Notes: generated by a model from the sequence alone, not told the origin. DNA of 64,000 nucleotides from Sarcocystis neurona (GCA_000727475.1 KL647295.1:3219717-3283716); one strand, 5' to 3'; shown: positions 1 to 12,440, counted from the stretch's first letter. A program made the numbers and translations.

Positions 1-1640
1 TATATATATATATAGTNTGGTGTNTCGTATATATATATATGTCTGGTAGTNTCGTATATATATATGTCTGGGTAGTATATATATATATATGTCTGGGTAT
101 ATATATATATATGTCTGGGTATCTGTATATATATATATATGTCTGGGTGTATATATATGTCTGGATGTGTGTATATATATATGTGTCTGGGTGTATATAT
201 GTATATATTTCTCTGTACATACTGCATGCAAGTGAAACAGTGACAGTACAGGCGCGCAAACAAGTACATATACATATATAGGTAATTGTATATATATTCA
301 TGTGTCTGGGTGTATGCATATAAATAACAGTGACAAAAGAAGTGTATAAACAAGTATGTCCACATATATATGTAGATATATGTATTCATATATATGTGTG
401 TCTGGGTGTATATATATATATATATGTCACAATGACAGAATTAGCTAATAAACAAATGTGTCTACATATATATAGGTATATGTATATATGTAACAGAATA
501 ACTGTCTAAACAAGGGTGTCTACATGTGCACATATATATATAGGTAGATATTTATATATATAATAGTGACAGAATACGTGTATGAACACGTGTGTCTACA
601 TATATGTATGTAGATGTCTACACATATATATATGTATAGGTGTTTGGGTGTACGTATGTATATATATATATATGTGTATGCTGCATCTGAGCGAAAGAGT
701 GACAGTGTAGATATATGATGAAATATGTGTATATAGATAAGTAGATGTATATATGTTTATAGAATTGAGTTTACAACAAAGTAAACTTTGCTTTGCTAAG
801 AGGGGACAGATGTGTGCTTTTATTTTCGTGGGTATTGACTGTTTACTATGAAGAAGAAAACTGCAGACAGAGGGACGCATGCGTCCAACGGCATTCTCTT
901 CATATTAAATGAAACGTGACGCCAAGGAGATACACACTCATATATTCGTATGTGTGTATATATAAGTGCTGCCGAGGACACCTATCTATACATATATATT
1001 TTATATATACAAAGATATATCGATAACTAGCCACCTTACGTACTCGTATATATATGAGTTCCCTATCTATGAATCCATGTATGTGTATAAAAAGATAAGA
1101 ATAGATATTCAGGTAGATATCTGCACATACTCACATATATAGAGAGAGACCATATAATCACAAATATATATATATGTGTATAGAGCACATACTCACACAT
1201 ATACATATATATATATAACAAATTCCTGAATATACATATATATAGACGTGTATAGAACACATACTCACAAATACATATATACATAAATGAATATTTCTGA
1301 ATATATATATATGTGTATGGAGCACACACTCACAAATATATATAGATACGAATGACTTTTTTGGACATTGTATATGTGTGTGTAGATATCTACTCAAGTA
1401 GACACGTGCACATACCCACGAGTACGTATACAAAAGTGCGTATTTCTGAATGAATAGAGACACCCACGAAGAGAAATAGACGCATCGATAGCGAAGTCGT
1501 CGTCACGAGACTTGCAGAGCTGTATACGTGATAAGCACACATATATAGACATATACGTAGGCACATGTACATTCATATATATATATGTATGTGTGTATAA
1601 ATCTGTGTGTCTTTGTACATACATACATATATGTATGGCT
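1..1640. repeat. TA-rich microsatellite block
   Basis: Long runs of TATATA are interspersed with a recurring TATATGTCTGGGTG motif between about 1 and 420, then degrade into TATATGTG, ACACAT and CATATA variants up to 1640. Two or three N bases lie near the left end. The short ORFs here translate as Tyr/Ile/Val/Cys alternations and are products of the repeat. Positions 700-900 are less repetitive, but nothing there could be supported as a gene. Confidence 0.9.
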
Positions 1641-1655
1641 ATTTGTAGACACGTG

Positions 1656-1712
1656 TCTGTGTGTGGGGGGGGGTTCGTGTCTGTGTGTGGGGGGGGGTTC
1701 GTGTCTGTGTGT
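1656..1712 (+). repeat. Two tandem copies of a G-run unit
   Basis: A unit of about 29 bases, GTGTCTGTGTGT followed by eight or nine G and TTC, occurs twice in direct succession, with a third partial copy lacking the G run. The two long G runs could support intermolecular G-quadruplexes, but four separated runs are not present. Confidence 0.8.
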
Positions 1713-1929
1713 ACGTGTGTCTACGTGTCTATTCTCTGGCAAGGATAAATAGATCTTTCTCTGTATAGACTTAGCGGCGACCAAAGGAGTGGCATATTCC
1801 GTACAGGAAAACAGCAAGCACTTGTAGAAGAGGCCGTCCACATTCACGTGGAGAGATTGACAACATATACAGCTGGGAGAGACTTTCTGCAGCAAATATG
1901 AAAAGGGGCGGCACTTTTCTTTCTACAAG

Positions 1930-2409
1930 TGTGGCTCTCCACCGTCTTCGCCTGCGCCACGAGACGGCCTTCTTCACCTGATCTTCTTCTGCAGTGTTCT
2001 ATTCTCCGTAGTAGTGCCCCCCCGTCTTTTCCATTTTCCTTTCGATTTCCGTTTTGTCCTCCCTTGTCGCGGTCTTCTTTTTGTCGAGTCCTTTTCGTCT
2101 TTCTATCCTTTTCGATACGCTGCCCCCCCGCTGTTTTCTGTCTCTGTGTCTCTGTTTTCGCCTTCTGCTGTTGTGTGAAGAGTTGGTTGGTTTTCTTGCT
2201 GTTCTGCTGTACTTTACTATCTAATCCCCCTACCCACTTCTCGAGGTCTCCTACTTTTTCTTTTTGTCCCTCTGCACCGTCTCCCGTCCTTTCCTTTCCG
2301 GCTTTGTGTCCACCGCCTTTGCTGTTGACCCTCGCGCTGTGACTTCCCCTTCTCGCTGCGGTGCTTTTCTTCTGCCCGCTCTTCCGACTTTTCCTTCGTG
2401 AGTGAGCAG
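1930..2409 (+). other. Pyrimidine-rich tract, probable intron
   Basis: About 450 bases of strongly C/T-rich plus-strand sequence end in GTGAGTGAGCAG immediately before the SNARE-like exon. This is what a long polypyrimidine tract and 3' splice site would look like. The 261-codon minus-strand ORF covering 1844-2629 is explained by the same bias, because purine-rich DNA lacks stop codons. Its product would be a Lys/Arg/Glu/Gly-rich low-complexity chain. Confidence 0.45.
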
Positions 2410-2607
2410 CAGCAGATGGTGGAACAGAGCTGTCGACTCGCAGCAGAAGCAGAAGCCATGGGAGACGCGGCGACCTCTGCGCTGTACGTACAGCGGGAGA
2501 CTCTTTCGCGAGCTCTGTCTCGCAGCAGCGAAGCGAACAAAAATCTCCAGGAAGCCGATTCTGTCTTGACCAAATTATCACGCTGGTGGTGGAACGCAAG
2601 AATTTAG
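2410..2607 (+). CDS. SNARE-like C-terminal exon (Qb/SNAP type), partial
   Basis: The reading frame QQQMVEQSCRLAAEAEAMG continues as a heptad-patterned helix (MGDAATSALYVQRETLSRAL, SEANKNLQEADSVLTKLSRW) that resembles the SNARE coiled coil of Vti1/Bos1/SNAP-25-type Q-SNAREs, which drive membrane fusion. Family features seen are the QRETL block and the final helix ending in Leu-Ser-Arg-Trp-Trp. The frame stops at TAG, six codons after these residues, with no membrane anchor. The protein would therefore be anchorless, as SNAP-25 relatives are, or the anchor exon was missed. The start is set at a CAG acceptor after a long pyrimidine tract. The upstream exons were not found. This could still be another coiled coil; the assignment is by eye. 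Confidence 0.45.
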   Translation, partial: QQMVEQSCRLAAEAEAMGDAATSALYVQRETLSRALSRSSEANKNLQEADSVLTKLSRWWWNARI

Positions 2608-3640
2608 TCATTCGCGCCCCACCCCCCACTGCAGTCGCTTATGCCCCCGACTCGAGTCCGCTTCTCTCGCTTCTCTTCGTCCTCGCTTCCTTGGCCACTT
2701 TTCCCAGCACCTGTACATCCCTCATAAAAATAGCAGGATTAAATCTTCCTTGAGCGACCCGGCGGGGTCTTCCTCTCTATCCGTCGTATAAAGATGCACT
2801 CCACTCGAATCTTCGTCTCCGTCATTTTCCGCTCTTCTTCTTCCTTCCGTCGCGTCTCCCTCGCTGTGACGTCCCTCGTCCGTCTCGTCTCCTTTTTATC
2901 TCCTGTCTCTCCGGGCGTCTCTTGCTGCTACGTCTTCCTTTTGTCCCTGCTGAAGCGCGTGACGAGGGGCCGTGCTGAAAAGGTCGTGGCTGCCCACTGC
3001 GTCGATCCTTGTTCGAGAAATGGCTCTTGCTAGCCTCTCCGTCGTGGGGGAGAGACGATCCTCTGCTCGGGGTGGTGGAGGACGAGGAAGAAAAGGAAGA
3101 GAACGCAGAAAAGAGAGCCACACACACACACACACACACACCACTTCGGGGACCACTTCGCGCTCCCCTGCCCTTTCCATAAAACTGCCCGGGCTGTCGT
3201 GGTTTCTTCCTTCTGCGACACAGACATGAGGGCGGTCTTGACTTTGCTGCCTTTGCTCTTGAAGGACAAAAACCCACGAGATGTTGTTGTAGTCACCTCG
3301 TTCGGTAGAAAAGAGGCAAACAACGCCCTGCTGTTCTATGCAGCTGCTTCCTCGGCCTCCGTACCTCTGCGTATATGTGTAGGCATGTACTGGTGTATAT
3401 TAAATATACACATATACGTGATCACACGTTAACATACGTATACATATATATATATATATATGTAAATATGCATATATATGTGTATGTTAAAAAGTACATA
3501 TACGTGTACATATATATATGTGTGTAAAAGTACATACATGTATATATATGTATACAAACATTTAAGTCGTCCACCCTATGTATATATAAATCTTATATAC
3601 GTATGTATATACATCGGGATACAGGCCGATATATATAGAC
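2608..3640. other. Gene-poor spacer with CA and TA microsatellites
   Basis: This stretch is C/T-rich to about 3000, has a (CA)n run at 3119-3142, and becomes TATATG microsatellite from 3422 to 3640. ORFs on either strand are short and composition-driven. A stretch near 3225-3330 could encode MRAVLTLLPLLLKDKN but has no supporting splice or homology signal. No gene is called. Confidence 0.5.
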
Positions 3641-3696
3641 ATGTTTGCCCAGCGTAGTCATGGCGCAGAGCGCTTCTGGCGTCTCGGACGGAGGAT

Positions 3697-3910
3697 CTAC
3701 GCAGGATCTCCGCGAATGCCTAGACGTACGCACGTCCATATGTATTCATATACAGACAGAGAGAGGCATAATGTCAGAATATTCGTGTACACATAGATGA
3801 GCACACATGCATTAGTCCCGGCATATCGACCCCGTACGGACATGGGCGTACACTGGTGTATTTCCTTGCATCTGTACACAACAGGTATCCACTCAAGAAC
3901 ATCCACCTGC

Positions 3911-3947
<37 letters not shown>

Positions 3948-4815
3948 TGCCCACTGGTACATCTATGAGGACGTGCGAGGGGATCTGCACCTTTGCGGGT
4001 CTGTTTCTTGCGTTGAACGCGTCGAGCACGCGTTTATTGAGCTTTTTTAAAATATACTCTTTTATGTATTCACACAAATGTCTGTACAATCGTCGGTCGA
4101 TCAAGTGGGCTTCGACTCGTCCAAGTGGACGAGCACGCTTTTTTAACGTTGATAACGGGATCAAGCGGTCCCTGAAGCGGCTGCTCTGCAGGCCTTCTTC
4201 CTTTCCGCAAAAAGGTGGAACGACAGAGAAAACGTCAAAGCCAGTTGACACAAACACAGACACACACACAGCCAGACCAGCTGAGGAACAGCGGTTATTC
4301 TTTTTATCTGTATACACGTGTACACACATATACACACGCACAGAAAGAGAGGGCCAGAGACGTACGTCTTGTACGTACAGATCTGCATTTTTAAGTACAG
4401 AGAGGTAGAGGGCTGACTTGCACACAGGCTGAGTGAGCAACACAGATAAGCGCGCTGGCTGTGTGTGTAGACGTCGGAAAAGACGGAGGCAGGCAGGTAT
4501 TCGACGCTGCAGCCGCTGGCGAAACCGGCTACTTCGTGCGTCTGCACTGCTTTTTTCTTCTACACAAGGAAACACAGATGTAGACGAAAAACGCGCTACT
4601 TGAACCACAAATGATGTAACAAAGCACCACGACTCCGCAGCAGACGTTCTGATATGTTTATATGCATACACAACACATATGTAATTTTTAGACTTCTGGT
4701 CGTTCAGTGCGTACATGTAAACAGGTCTGTGTCTACATGTGTATATATAGCAACGATTCCACATGTAAATGTGGACGACTGCCCGCTCTACACTTGAAAC
4801 TGTAACTGTTCGCAC
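3697..4815 (-). CDS. Long hypothetical ORF, 372 codons
   Basis: This is the longest ORF in the first 12 kb, and its length is not explained by an obvious strand bias over most of its span. The central part (plus coordinates about 3960-4230) gives a varied, helix-like sequence including RRLYRHLCEYIKEYILKKLN and NRPAKVQIPSHVLIDVP. A TA microsatellite at about 3910-3950 is read in frame as Ile-Tyr repeats, so part of the ORF may be intron that happens to lack stops. The plus strand also carries a 203-codon ORF antisense to it, which weakens the case. No domain is recognised. It lies downstream of, and on the same strand as, the gene model at 5.57-8.58 kb and could be an exon of a neighbouring gene. 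Confidence 0.33.
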
Positions 4816-5224
4816 ATATGTTCCTGACAGATTACAAAGGAATGCAGTGCAGAGTTATTAGCATAAATATATATACATATGTATGTATATACGTATTTTT
4901 ATATCAGAGCACATTCATTTGCATATATATATATATGTAGATGCAGAAGACCATGCGCTGGAATTGACGCAGAGAAAGCGCCGTATACCTACAGGAGGCG
5001 TTGAGCAGAACAGGTTAACGAGAGCAGCTGTCCAGCAGAAAACAGTTGACCTCATCTACTTGTTCACACCTGTATAGTTCTTGCAACTATTTGTATAGCT
5101 CAGCTTTTGCGTCTTTTTCTTCATACAGCACACCGGAACCAGGCCGGGGAAATTCTCCGTGCGGGAACTTAGAAGAGGCAAATGCAGTTCGCACGCCACT
5201 GCTGATAGCCGTACTCCGCTGGTG

Positions 5225-5225
<1 letters not shown>

Positions 5226-5260
<35 letters not shown>
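5226..5260. repeat. (CA)n microsatellite
   Basis: An uninterrupted CA dinucleotide run of about 35 bases. Confidence 0.95.
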
Positions 5261-5264
<4 letters not shown>

Positions 5265-5449
5265 TATGTGCACGCGTCTACATCGACGTATATGCATACA
5301 AAGGTTCAACCTCCACAGCTACTGCATAAGTAGGCAAACTTTTATCTATACGTGAACGTCTGTATTCAAGAGCAAGTGCAATTTTCTATGTATGCACAAG
5401 GCCGATATCTAGGAGGGAGACAACGCGCAGGATCACATACCAGAAGTGT

Positions 5450-5486
5450 GCATATATATGTATATATATATATATATATATACATG
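5450..5486. repeat. (TA)n microsatellite
   Basis: A TA run of about 30 bases. A second similar run lies at 5812-5836. Both fall at or beyond the 3' end of the minus-strand gene model or inside its last intron. Confidence 0.9.
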
Positions 5487-5567
5487 CGCCTTGGTGTTCC
5501 CCAAAGGGGCTTGTAAACAGCACTACCACGTTGGAATTCGAATGATGAAACAGAAGAGTACTAGGTG

Positions 5568-5801
5568 TCACACTCTAGCTTTCACGTCATCGAAGGAATC
5601 TCGGCTTTTCTCTAGTTCTGAATTCCAACTTAGGTGGATTTGTGTGCGTGAATTATGTGAACGTGCGACTTCACACGTTATGCATATACATGTATATATA
5701 TATATATTATTCGAGCAATAGCACAGCAAACCTACAAATATACGTACACCTAGTTTATTGCATGTAAGCATGAACATGTAACATATCAATATATATCAAA
5801 T

Positions 5802-5832
<31 letters not shown>

Positions 5833-8584
5833 TATGGGGCGCTAACATTAGCGCATCGATATGTTCGTGTCTGAAAGTGGAGCGTGCACCTTTATGCGAT
5901 TTACCCGCACCGCCTTCGCTGGTTTTTAAAGGTAACTTCCTCGTTGTCTGATAAAAGCTGTGCGTCACAGCAGGCAATCATGTGAAATTAGCAATGTACG
6001 AGTGCGAGTACGTAAGAAAGCAAAAATGCTGCACTGGTAGGTAATGTATCACGTCGTGTGGACACGAGCAGAAGGAGAGTGACGGAAAAAGGAAAAGGAG
6101 AGAAAAAACCGCCTTGGAGGAGAAGAATATACGGCAACATTCTCCTGCGCACACAGTTTAAGTCTCTCTGTTACGAATGAGAAATATTGTGTTTCCAGCC
6201 GTATCTTCCGACAACCTTCTCCATGTAGAAACTGCGTGCTCTCCGGAGATGGGGAACCTAGCATTCAGTGTTTCTCTTAATAAACACGGATATCCCTAAA
6301 TACACGTGTGCCACTTTCGCTGTCCTGTACCTCCATCTGCAGGTATCTCTCTGCAGGACGAACACGTGCTTTCGTTGTCGCATTCGCGGCAAATCTGTGT
6401 CGTGTTTACTGTTTCACGTCTTAAAGTGCACACGTGTGTCTTTGTTTCTACAGCAGAATGTATGCGTCCTTACTTAAAGCCTCTTCGAAGCAAGCCTGCT
6501 GGAAACGTGTGTGTGAGAAATTGCGGAGGCACCTTGCCTGTTGCGCTTTTTCGCACCAGAACCACATGATCGACAGGTTTATCGATATTTCGCCAGCATA
6601 AACAAAAATCCAACGACTACTGCGTATCTTGAATGCGTGAAGGCGCAAAGCTAATGACGTGGAGTGGAGAAGTGTGTACGTGTGCACACACAAGTGCGTT
6701 CGACATTATGCTTGTTCAGCTTGAAACGTTTTAAAGCATGTAGCCGCACCCTCGTGTGCGCAAGGGTACGTGAAGGTGGTTGTATTTCTACGAAGTACAG
6801 ATACTTTTGTATCTGTACGCATAATCTCTCCAGTGACATTCGTCCACTGCACACTTCTTCTAAATATATTCTGCGCACGCATGTGTACGTCCGTGTACAC
6901 ATACACGCCAGTGATGTGAACGTCTGCATGTACTTGAATAGTTTCGCACATCTACCAGTAGTTCAAGTGATGAGGACAAACGAGGTAGATTTGTTGAATT
7001 CTTTCGTCCGGTTTTACCAGGAAAAAGACGACCACCTGGCTTCTTCACAGCGGAAAAGTCACCCAAACGGCTGTCCTCACTGGTTCAACGACAGGTAACT
7101 CCTCAGTGACGCAGAAAAAATGCACCTCCTTGAAGGGCTCGAGAAATTCAGTTGCCTTCACGCTAAGGTGTGGCCGCTATGTGTGAACTGCCGTACGTAC
7201 CTCTTATCTTTCCACACGCGTGTACATGGATGCTGTCGTACGCGTCAGTACACACATGCGTATACGTGATGAGAAGCCGCGTTCGCGTGTCGCTTGCTAC
7301 CGTCAGAGCTTGACACTATCCATGGGGAACAACGAGTTCCTAGTCAAGCTTTCAACAAACCAACAACTTCCGTGAGAGCAGTAAAATATGAAAACAGCAC
7401 TGCACGGGCTTTGACGGAAACAAAGCCTACCTGCACGCGTGGCACGGTTTGTTTGACAGTTCATTAATGGCCTTGTGGCTACGCAAGCATATCAGTAACT
7501 GTGTGTGCGTTCATACGCATCTGTGCAAACGAAGGTGAGTATGTCTATGCTAGTACGCAGGAGTATTTGCGGACGCATAGACGTAGGCGGGTCTGCCAAA
7601 ATGCTTGTTGCTACATTGTATAAATGCGTGAATGTGTAATTGTGTATGTCTCTGCGTGGGCTGATAGGATATGTGCGTGCTTGAATACGTATGCGTGACT
7701 GTGTTTGTTTGTATGTGCATGTGTAACATGCGCATGCATCTATATGTATGCACGTGTAGGTGTGTATACGTGTCTGCACGTAGGGGTGGACGTGTGTGTG
7801 CTTGTAAGTCTGTACGGACGTGCGCTTGTAACATACAGTGTATACAATTGTGTGAATGTCTACGCGTGCGTAAGCACGTGTACGTACGTGTACTTTTGGT
7901 TGTAAATGAACCTGGATGACTGCTATCCCGTAGCGCCTCTCACCTCTCTGTGCGAGTGCGTGGGAGAGCTGTGACGACGACCTTTGTGCGGGGCGTGTAT
8001 CGAGTGGTTTTTCAGGCGTTCACGCTTTGTTCCAACGTTCCTGTTCTTCTTCTGTCAGACACTTGGTTCAATTAACTCGTCTCTACACTGTGAAGCTCTT
8101 CTACTTGCGGTGTAAGTTCGTGTTTCGTTCGACATTCTTTTCTTCCGATGAACGACGAAGAGAAAACGGCACTGAAAAAGCGCCGGGGGCTTCTCAACAA
8201 TGTTAAGTAAACCTCCTAAATCACTGCTAATTTTCGTACAGCAGTGTTGTGTGCACACGTAAAGTTGACCATACACATATGGCCGCGCCCACGTTCATCA
8301 CTGGACTACTACTTTTACGCGTGTAGCGCGTTCGGAAGTTTGGGAAACGATGCCCTGAACAGCTCCTACTGCCCCTTGAAGGAACACAAATATACTTTAC
8401 GCACCATGCAAGAGGCGAAGAGTAGAAACAGAAGCCGAGCAGAGCTCTCTTTATCAATAATAAGGCAAGCAAGGGCGATGCATACCTTAGAGGGCTCTCT
8501 CCAAGATGTCGGTTGTACATCGGTTATGAAATAGGATTCCTCTTCAGATCTGAAGCAAGCAAGCACTATTGAATATTGGGCCAT
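5568..8584 (-). CDS. Seven-exon hypothetical protein (about 210 aa)
   Basis: The model uses exons 8584-8486, 8215-8105, 7042-6956, 6627-6474, 6238-6175, 5957-5890 and 5617-5568, read on the minus strand. Exon 1 starts with ATG, gives MAQYSIVLACFRSEEESYF and ends AAG|GTATGC. Every junction is GT-AG, and phases chain without conflict (0,0,0,1,2,1) to a TGA stop. The protein has a basic Ser/Arg-rich middle, a hydrophobic segment in exon 4 (RSSRWIFVYAGEISINLSIM) and a charged end (ELEKSRDSFDDVKARV). No family is recognised. The intron at about 8104-7043 is long and TG-rich, so an exon may be missing there. The plus strand also shows open frames under several exons, so strand choice rests on phase consistency. 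It starts about 245 bases from the divergent plus-strand model. Confidence 0.42.
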
Positions 8585-8829
8585 TGTACTTCTGTGGTGA
8601 AGGCTGCAAAGTGCGCCATCTCAATTTTTCTCGCGTAAGAACAAGAAACCTCTTAAGACTTACTGGAACAACCAAGCACGAGTGAGTACTGGACTGTCAA
8701 AATTTATATCTGCCGACAGCAAAGAAACTAAATATTAAGAGTGACGCGTCTTCAGGCCTATGCACAGGTTCACGTTCAATAGCAGGCTTGCAAGACAGTA
8801 AGTCGGCGTGTCTGTCATAAAGTGTCACG

Positions 8830-10922
8830 ATGCGCACAAAGGATGCGCAAGAACTGGACCTCTCTGCATATGCAGTCCAGCAGACTTATGTGATACAGAG
8901 ACCAAGCTCATAGACACATTACTATATATATGTATGTACGTAGACATGCGGACTTAGTGGGCACATGGATAGATGGGTGGACTTCTTCTGCTTTGCACCA
9001 AGAAGGATATCAAACAGCTGAGTCAGTATCTGTGGAATTGTCAAAAATACTGCCGCACAGTTTTCAATTGTATCGTTGTAAGGACCCAATAACACAGTAC
9101 CTCAGCGTTAGTGTAAACACACACTTGTTCACCTAGGTGTAGGTATGCAAATGTGAGCATGGGTGTCCTCTGAGAGTTTGTCCGCGTACATCAACATTTA
9201 CACGCCTGCAATCGCGTGTTTAGCACTTAGACATATCGAGCTGCGCGGACGTGTCCAGGCATTGTAAGAACTCACGCATACTCTTAAGGACGTTCCTCTA
9301 AACCCATACATGTGGGTTAGGTCTGTGCAGGTTGCAATTGGTTCGCGTGGTTGTAACGGAAGTGCAGCTGGACAAACGACAGCGCACAGTGAGCGAGCTG
9401 AAGCAGTTACTGATTAATCTGCTGAAGAGAATGCGTGTGATGCCCTTCATTGGGTTGGCAATACACACACATAAGAGCGTACGACGTCTAAGAGACAGAA
9501 AGAAGCAGAGAGAGAGACAGTAATTAAAGCTGCGACCATTTGATCTGCTCAGCTGCTGCGGTAGTACATCTGCTGCACAAGTCTGACCACTTCCGTTCTG
9601 CAGTCCACTAGGATCTATCCCCTCTTTCTTATTTGCGCCTACATGTCACGCGTGCACGTCACTGCGGACACCCATATGTATGGATGCGTGTATGTATATG
9701 GACTTACACATATACATATTTATATATATATATATATATGAGTATATCTACATCTACGTACATATATATGTATCTAGTTGTACGCGTGTACGAATGAGAC
9801 AGACGAAGTAAGAAGGAGTACGTTTGGAAAATCGCTCTACTGGTGACTCCTCAGAATGTGTCTCTGCACGTCCGAAGATCTCCGCTCTTGTCATAAAAGT
9901 GTTCTTTTTCTTTCTGTATCCTTGTGACCGATTTGGGTGGTGTTAATGCCACAAGGGGTTAGTCTGCAGCCCTACAGTCCGCAATGAAGTTCCCATCTTG
10001 CGTGGATAAAAACTTTAGGTACAGGTCAATGTATATGTATTCAGTAAAAATCTGCAAATAAATCTTCCCGCGTTCTGGCAAATCTGCTTATACATATATA
10101 TATATATATGTATGCGTAGACACGTTTCTGTGTAAATGCATGTATGCATATGTGTGTGTATACATATGTCTCCATCCTCGTTTCCTTTAGGAGGTTACTA
10201 CCTGACCACCTACGTTCACCCGCAGAGGTATATCCAGCTATATGTATATGTGGGTATATATATACACACATTTATGCTCCACACAGATGCTGTCAAGCAC
10301 CTCTCCTCGTCGTGCGAATACAGAGGTACGTGGAGCTCCGTGAGCTGCTTGTGGGGCGTTGGAACCAGCGCCTGTGCGTGTTCACATGGAGGCTTTTTTG
10401 ACAACTGAATTCCAGTGGGTACCCACGTGGGGCATTCCTTCGCCTTGGTCCGTCCTTCTTTTAAATACATAAAGGCTTTTGAACTGTGTTCCCACGTTAC
10501 ATTTAACGCGGACACTTGCTTATCAGATGTCACGTTGTGGGGAGTTGTATCGTTTCTCAACTACTGAACCCACCGGCCCCACAGGTGGTCCAGGAGAGGG
10601 CTCAGCAACAGGGAAGGCTGCAGCAGCACGCTCACAAAGCCTTTTGCTCTTTCCACCGCATTTGTGGCTCTCTACTGGTCATTGTAGCACTCTGCAAAAA
10701 GCCTTCTTTCTCTTCACTGTTGTTGCTGTATCACCTACGGTAGAAAAGAGTCCAGAAGCGGCGAAGAAGCTGCTTGTCAACGCGGAGACAAGAGACGCCG
10801 TCTCTGTGCGCAGGGGTGAATACGGCCAAGCTCCTCTTCTTGAGACCCCAAAAGTGGGGCGGTTTCTACACAGCAAAGGTGAACAACTGGTCCTCACAAG
10901 CTTGTCGTTAAACGGAGTTTAG
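8830..10922 (+). CDS. Four-exon hypothetical protein
   Basis: Exons 8830-8889, 9003-9077, 9331-9388 and 10585-10922 chain in phase (0, 0, 1), with donors GTGATA, GTAAGG and GTGAGC. It begins MRTKDAQELDLSAYAVQQTY and continues KDIKQLSQYLWNCQKYCRTV. The last exon includes a hydrophobic stretch (QKAFFLFTVVAVSPTV) and ends GEQLVLTSLSLNGV at TAG. No family is recognised. Two alternatives exist: exon 3 is also open in a frame giving LQLVRVVVTEVQLDKRQRTV, and exon 4 in a Gln-rich frame (VVQERAQQQGRLQQH) followed by hydrophobic residues. The frame choice is therefore uncertain even if the exons are real. Intron 3 contains TA microsatellite at 9711-9745 and 10090-10112. Confidence 0.35.
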
Positions 10923-11177
10923 TCGGGCTCGAGACCGGCGGCGTGCAGCTAGCATGTACGCCTAGTACACGAGGATGTATACACGATGGTGTACGGACCT
11001 TCACACCGTAGGTGCCTGCAGTCCTGTGAAAGTGTTTGTGTGTGTCTCAAGCTAACCGACGATGAGTCGGAAGTACCCGACGCCACCTTCCTACCTTAAA
11101 AAGCACATAGGCAGCGCTACGGGAAGTCAACTGAGCAGCAGACAAAGTATACTTCTGCTTTGCTCGTGTGTAGCTGG

Positions 11178-11263
11178 ATCTGCCGTGCACACGTGTACTG
11201 CACACCTACGCAGATTATACGTGCCGTGCACACGTGTATTGCACACCTTTGTAGATTATAAGT
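11178..11263 (+). repeat. Tandem duplication, about 42-bp unit, two copies
   Basis: TGCCGTGCACACGTGTACTG followed by CACACCTACGCAGATTATA is repeated immediately with a few substitutions. It lies between the 8.8-10.9 kb model and the small minus-strand ORF. Confidence 0.85.
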
Positions 11264-11775
11264 GAATGGTGTGCAATGGTGGGGAACTTATTGTGCTGAG
11301 GCTGATTTTCATCGCTGTCGCTAAAATAGAGGCGACCATCGCATGGACTGCCCTTTGATCGCTCGTCGCCATTCCGTTTCTTTCACCGGTACCGGAAAAA
11401 AGTGTGCATGAGTCCGGCACAACTCCCTTAGGTATAATAATCCTGAAGTGCAGGACGTAGTACTTTCGTTATTCTGGCTATGTTCATGAATAAATGAGCA
11501 CCAGCCCTTCGTGTCCGAACGTGGAACCACTTGCTATTCCATGTTCGGTGCGCGTCAACACATATACATGTACTAAGGTGGCTGTACCTTGGGTGCGGCA
11601 CCCATCCATTCACGCGTGTGTAAGTTGGAGTCCTTCCTGCGTAAAACCAGCTCGCATCACAAAGGGAATGGATAAACGTGTGGCGTAGTTGACGCCGCCG
11701 TTGAATTTCGCAGGACTGAGTACGGCGTGTCCTCCGTTGTCAGCTCTTTGCCTCGTTAAACACCCCTAAGAAGGT

Positions 11776-12138
11776 TTAGGACTTCGTCGGTTCTTTACTG
11801 GATTTTTTCTCTGCTTTATTCACCCCTCCCTGCATGAAAGGACAAAACGGTCGCCGTACGTGATGGAAGTCACTGGCGGAGGAAAACCTCAGCCGCGGTG
11901 TGCCTTGATGCTTCTTCTTAACTGCCGACCGTCGCGATGTAAAACCACTCACTAATTTGCTAATGTAACACCTTGTCCAGTCCAGGAAACACCCTGTTGC
12001 AGGTCGAAGAAAACGAATGCACGTTTCGTGACGATCAACCACGCTGTCCGAGTCGCCTTCTGATGAGCCATCATTCTGGTTTATTCTCAACTGGATGCGT
12101 GAACGGCTGCATAGCGACGGCAGCGTTCCTCTCCACAT
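11776..12138 (-). CDS. Small hypothetical ORF (120 aa)
   Basis: An uninterrupted minus-strand frame from ATG (MWRGTLPSLCSRSRIQLRIN) to TAA. Composition is mixed, not repetitive. It has an acidic-Ser patch (NDGSSEGDSDSVVDRHE) and a basic C-terminal third ending KAEKKSSKEPTKS. The frame extends upstream to 12261 without an ATG, so an upstream exon is possible. It sits head-to-head with the phosphatase-like gene starting at 12441, leaving about 300 bases for a shared 5' region. No domain is recognised. Confidence 0.35.
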   Translation of the reverse strand: MWRGTLPSLCSRSRIQLRINQNDGSSEGDSDSVVDRHETCIRFLRPATGCFLDWTRCYISKLVSGFTSRRSAVKKKHQGTPRLRFSSASDFHHVRRPFCPFMQGGVNKAEKKSSKEPTKS

Positions 12139-12440
12139 AAAGCAAGAGGCTGCAGCAGATGTTTTCTTGCATCTCCCATGCAGAATTGAAAGGTAAACAA
12201 TCAGTTTTTGTGTGTTGTCGTGATTTGTGAAACACGATCCACACAGCCTTCGCCTGCACACGTTAGCACAACAAGCAAGAACCGGTGCCCGGGATTGAAC
12301 ATTAACCCGAAAATGGGAAGGACTGTCTGCACAACGAAAACGTACTCTTCTGCTCTATTTTGAGACAGAACAAGGGATTTTTAAAAGTTGTCAATAAACA
12401 CGTTTTTCCTCGTTTCAAGCCGTCGCAGTTTGCCGTCACC

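Noticed and set aside
1844..2629. 261-codon minus-strand Lys/Arg/Glu-rich ORF
   Set aside because: Explained by the C/T-rich plus strand, and it is antisense to the SNARE-like exon.
3660..3725. Plus-strand start exon MAQSASGVSDGGSTQDLREC with a GTACGC donor
   Set aside because: It looks good in isolation, but the following candidate exons turned out to be antisense to the better minus-strand model; no continuation could be supported.
6959..7094. Plus-strand exon reading SSSDEDKRGRFVEFFRPVLP with CAG|GTAACT donor
   Set aside because: The antisense segment fits a phase-consistent minus-strand exon chain, and no partner exons of matching phase were found on the plus strand.
8319..8448. Two extra small exons (8448-8401 and 8354-8319) in the 5.57-8.58 kb gene
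   Set aside because: They keep phase but need introns of 37 and 46 bases; exon 1 joins exon 8215-8105 in phase without them.
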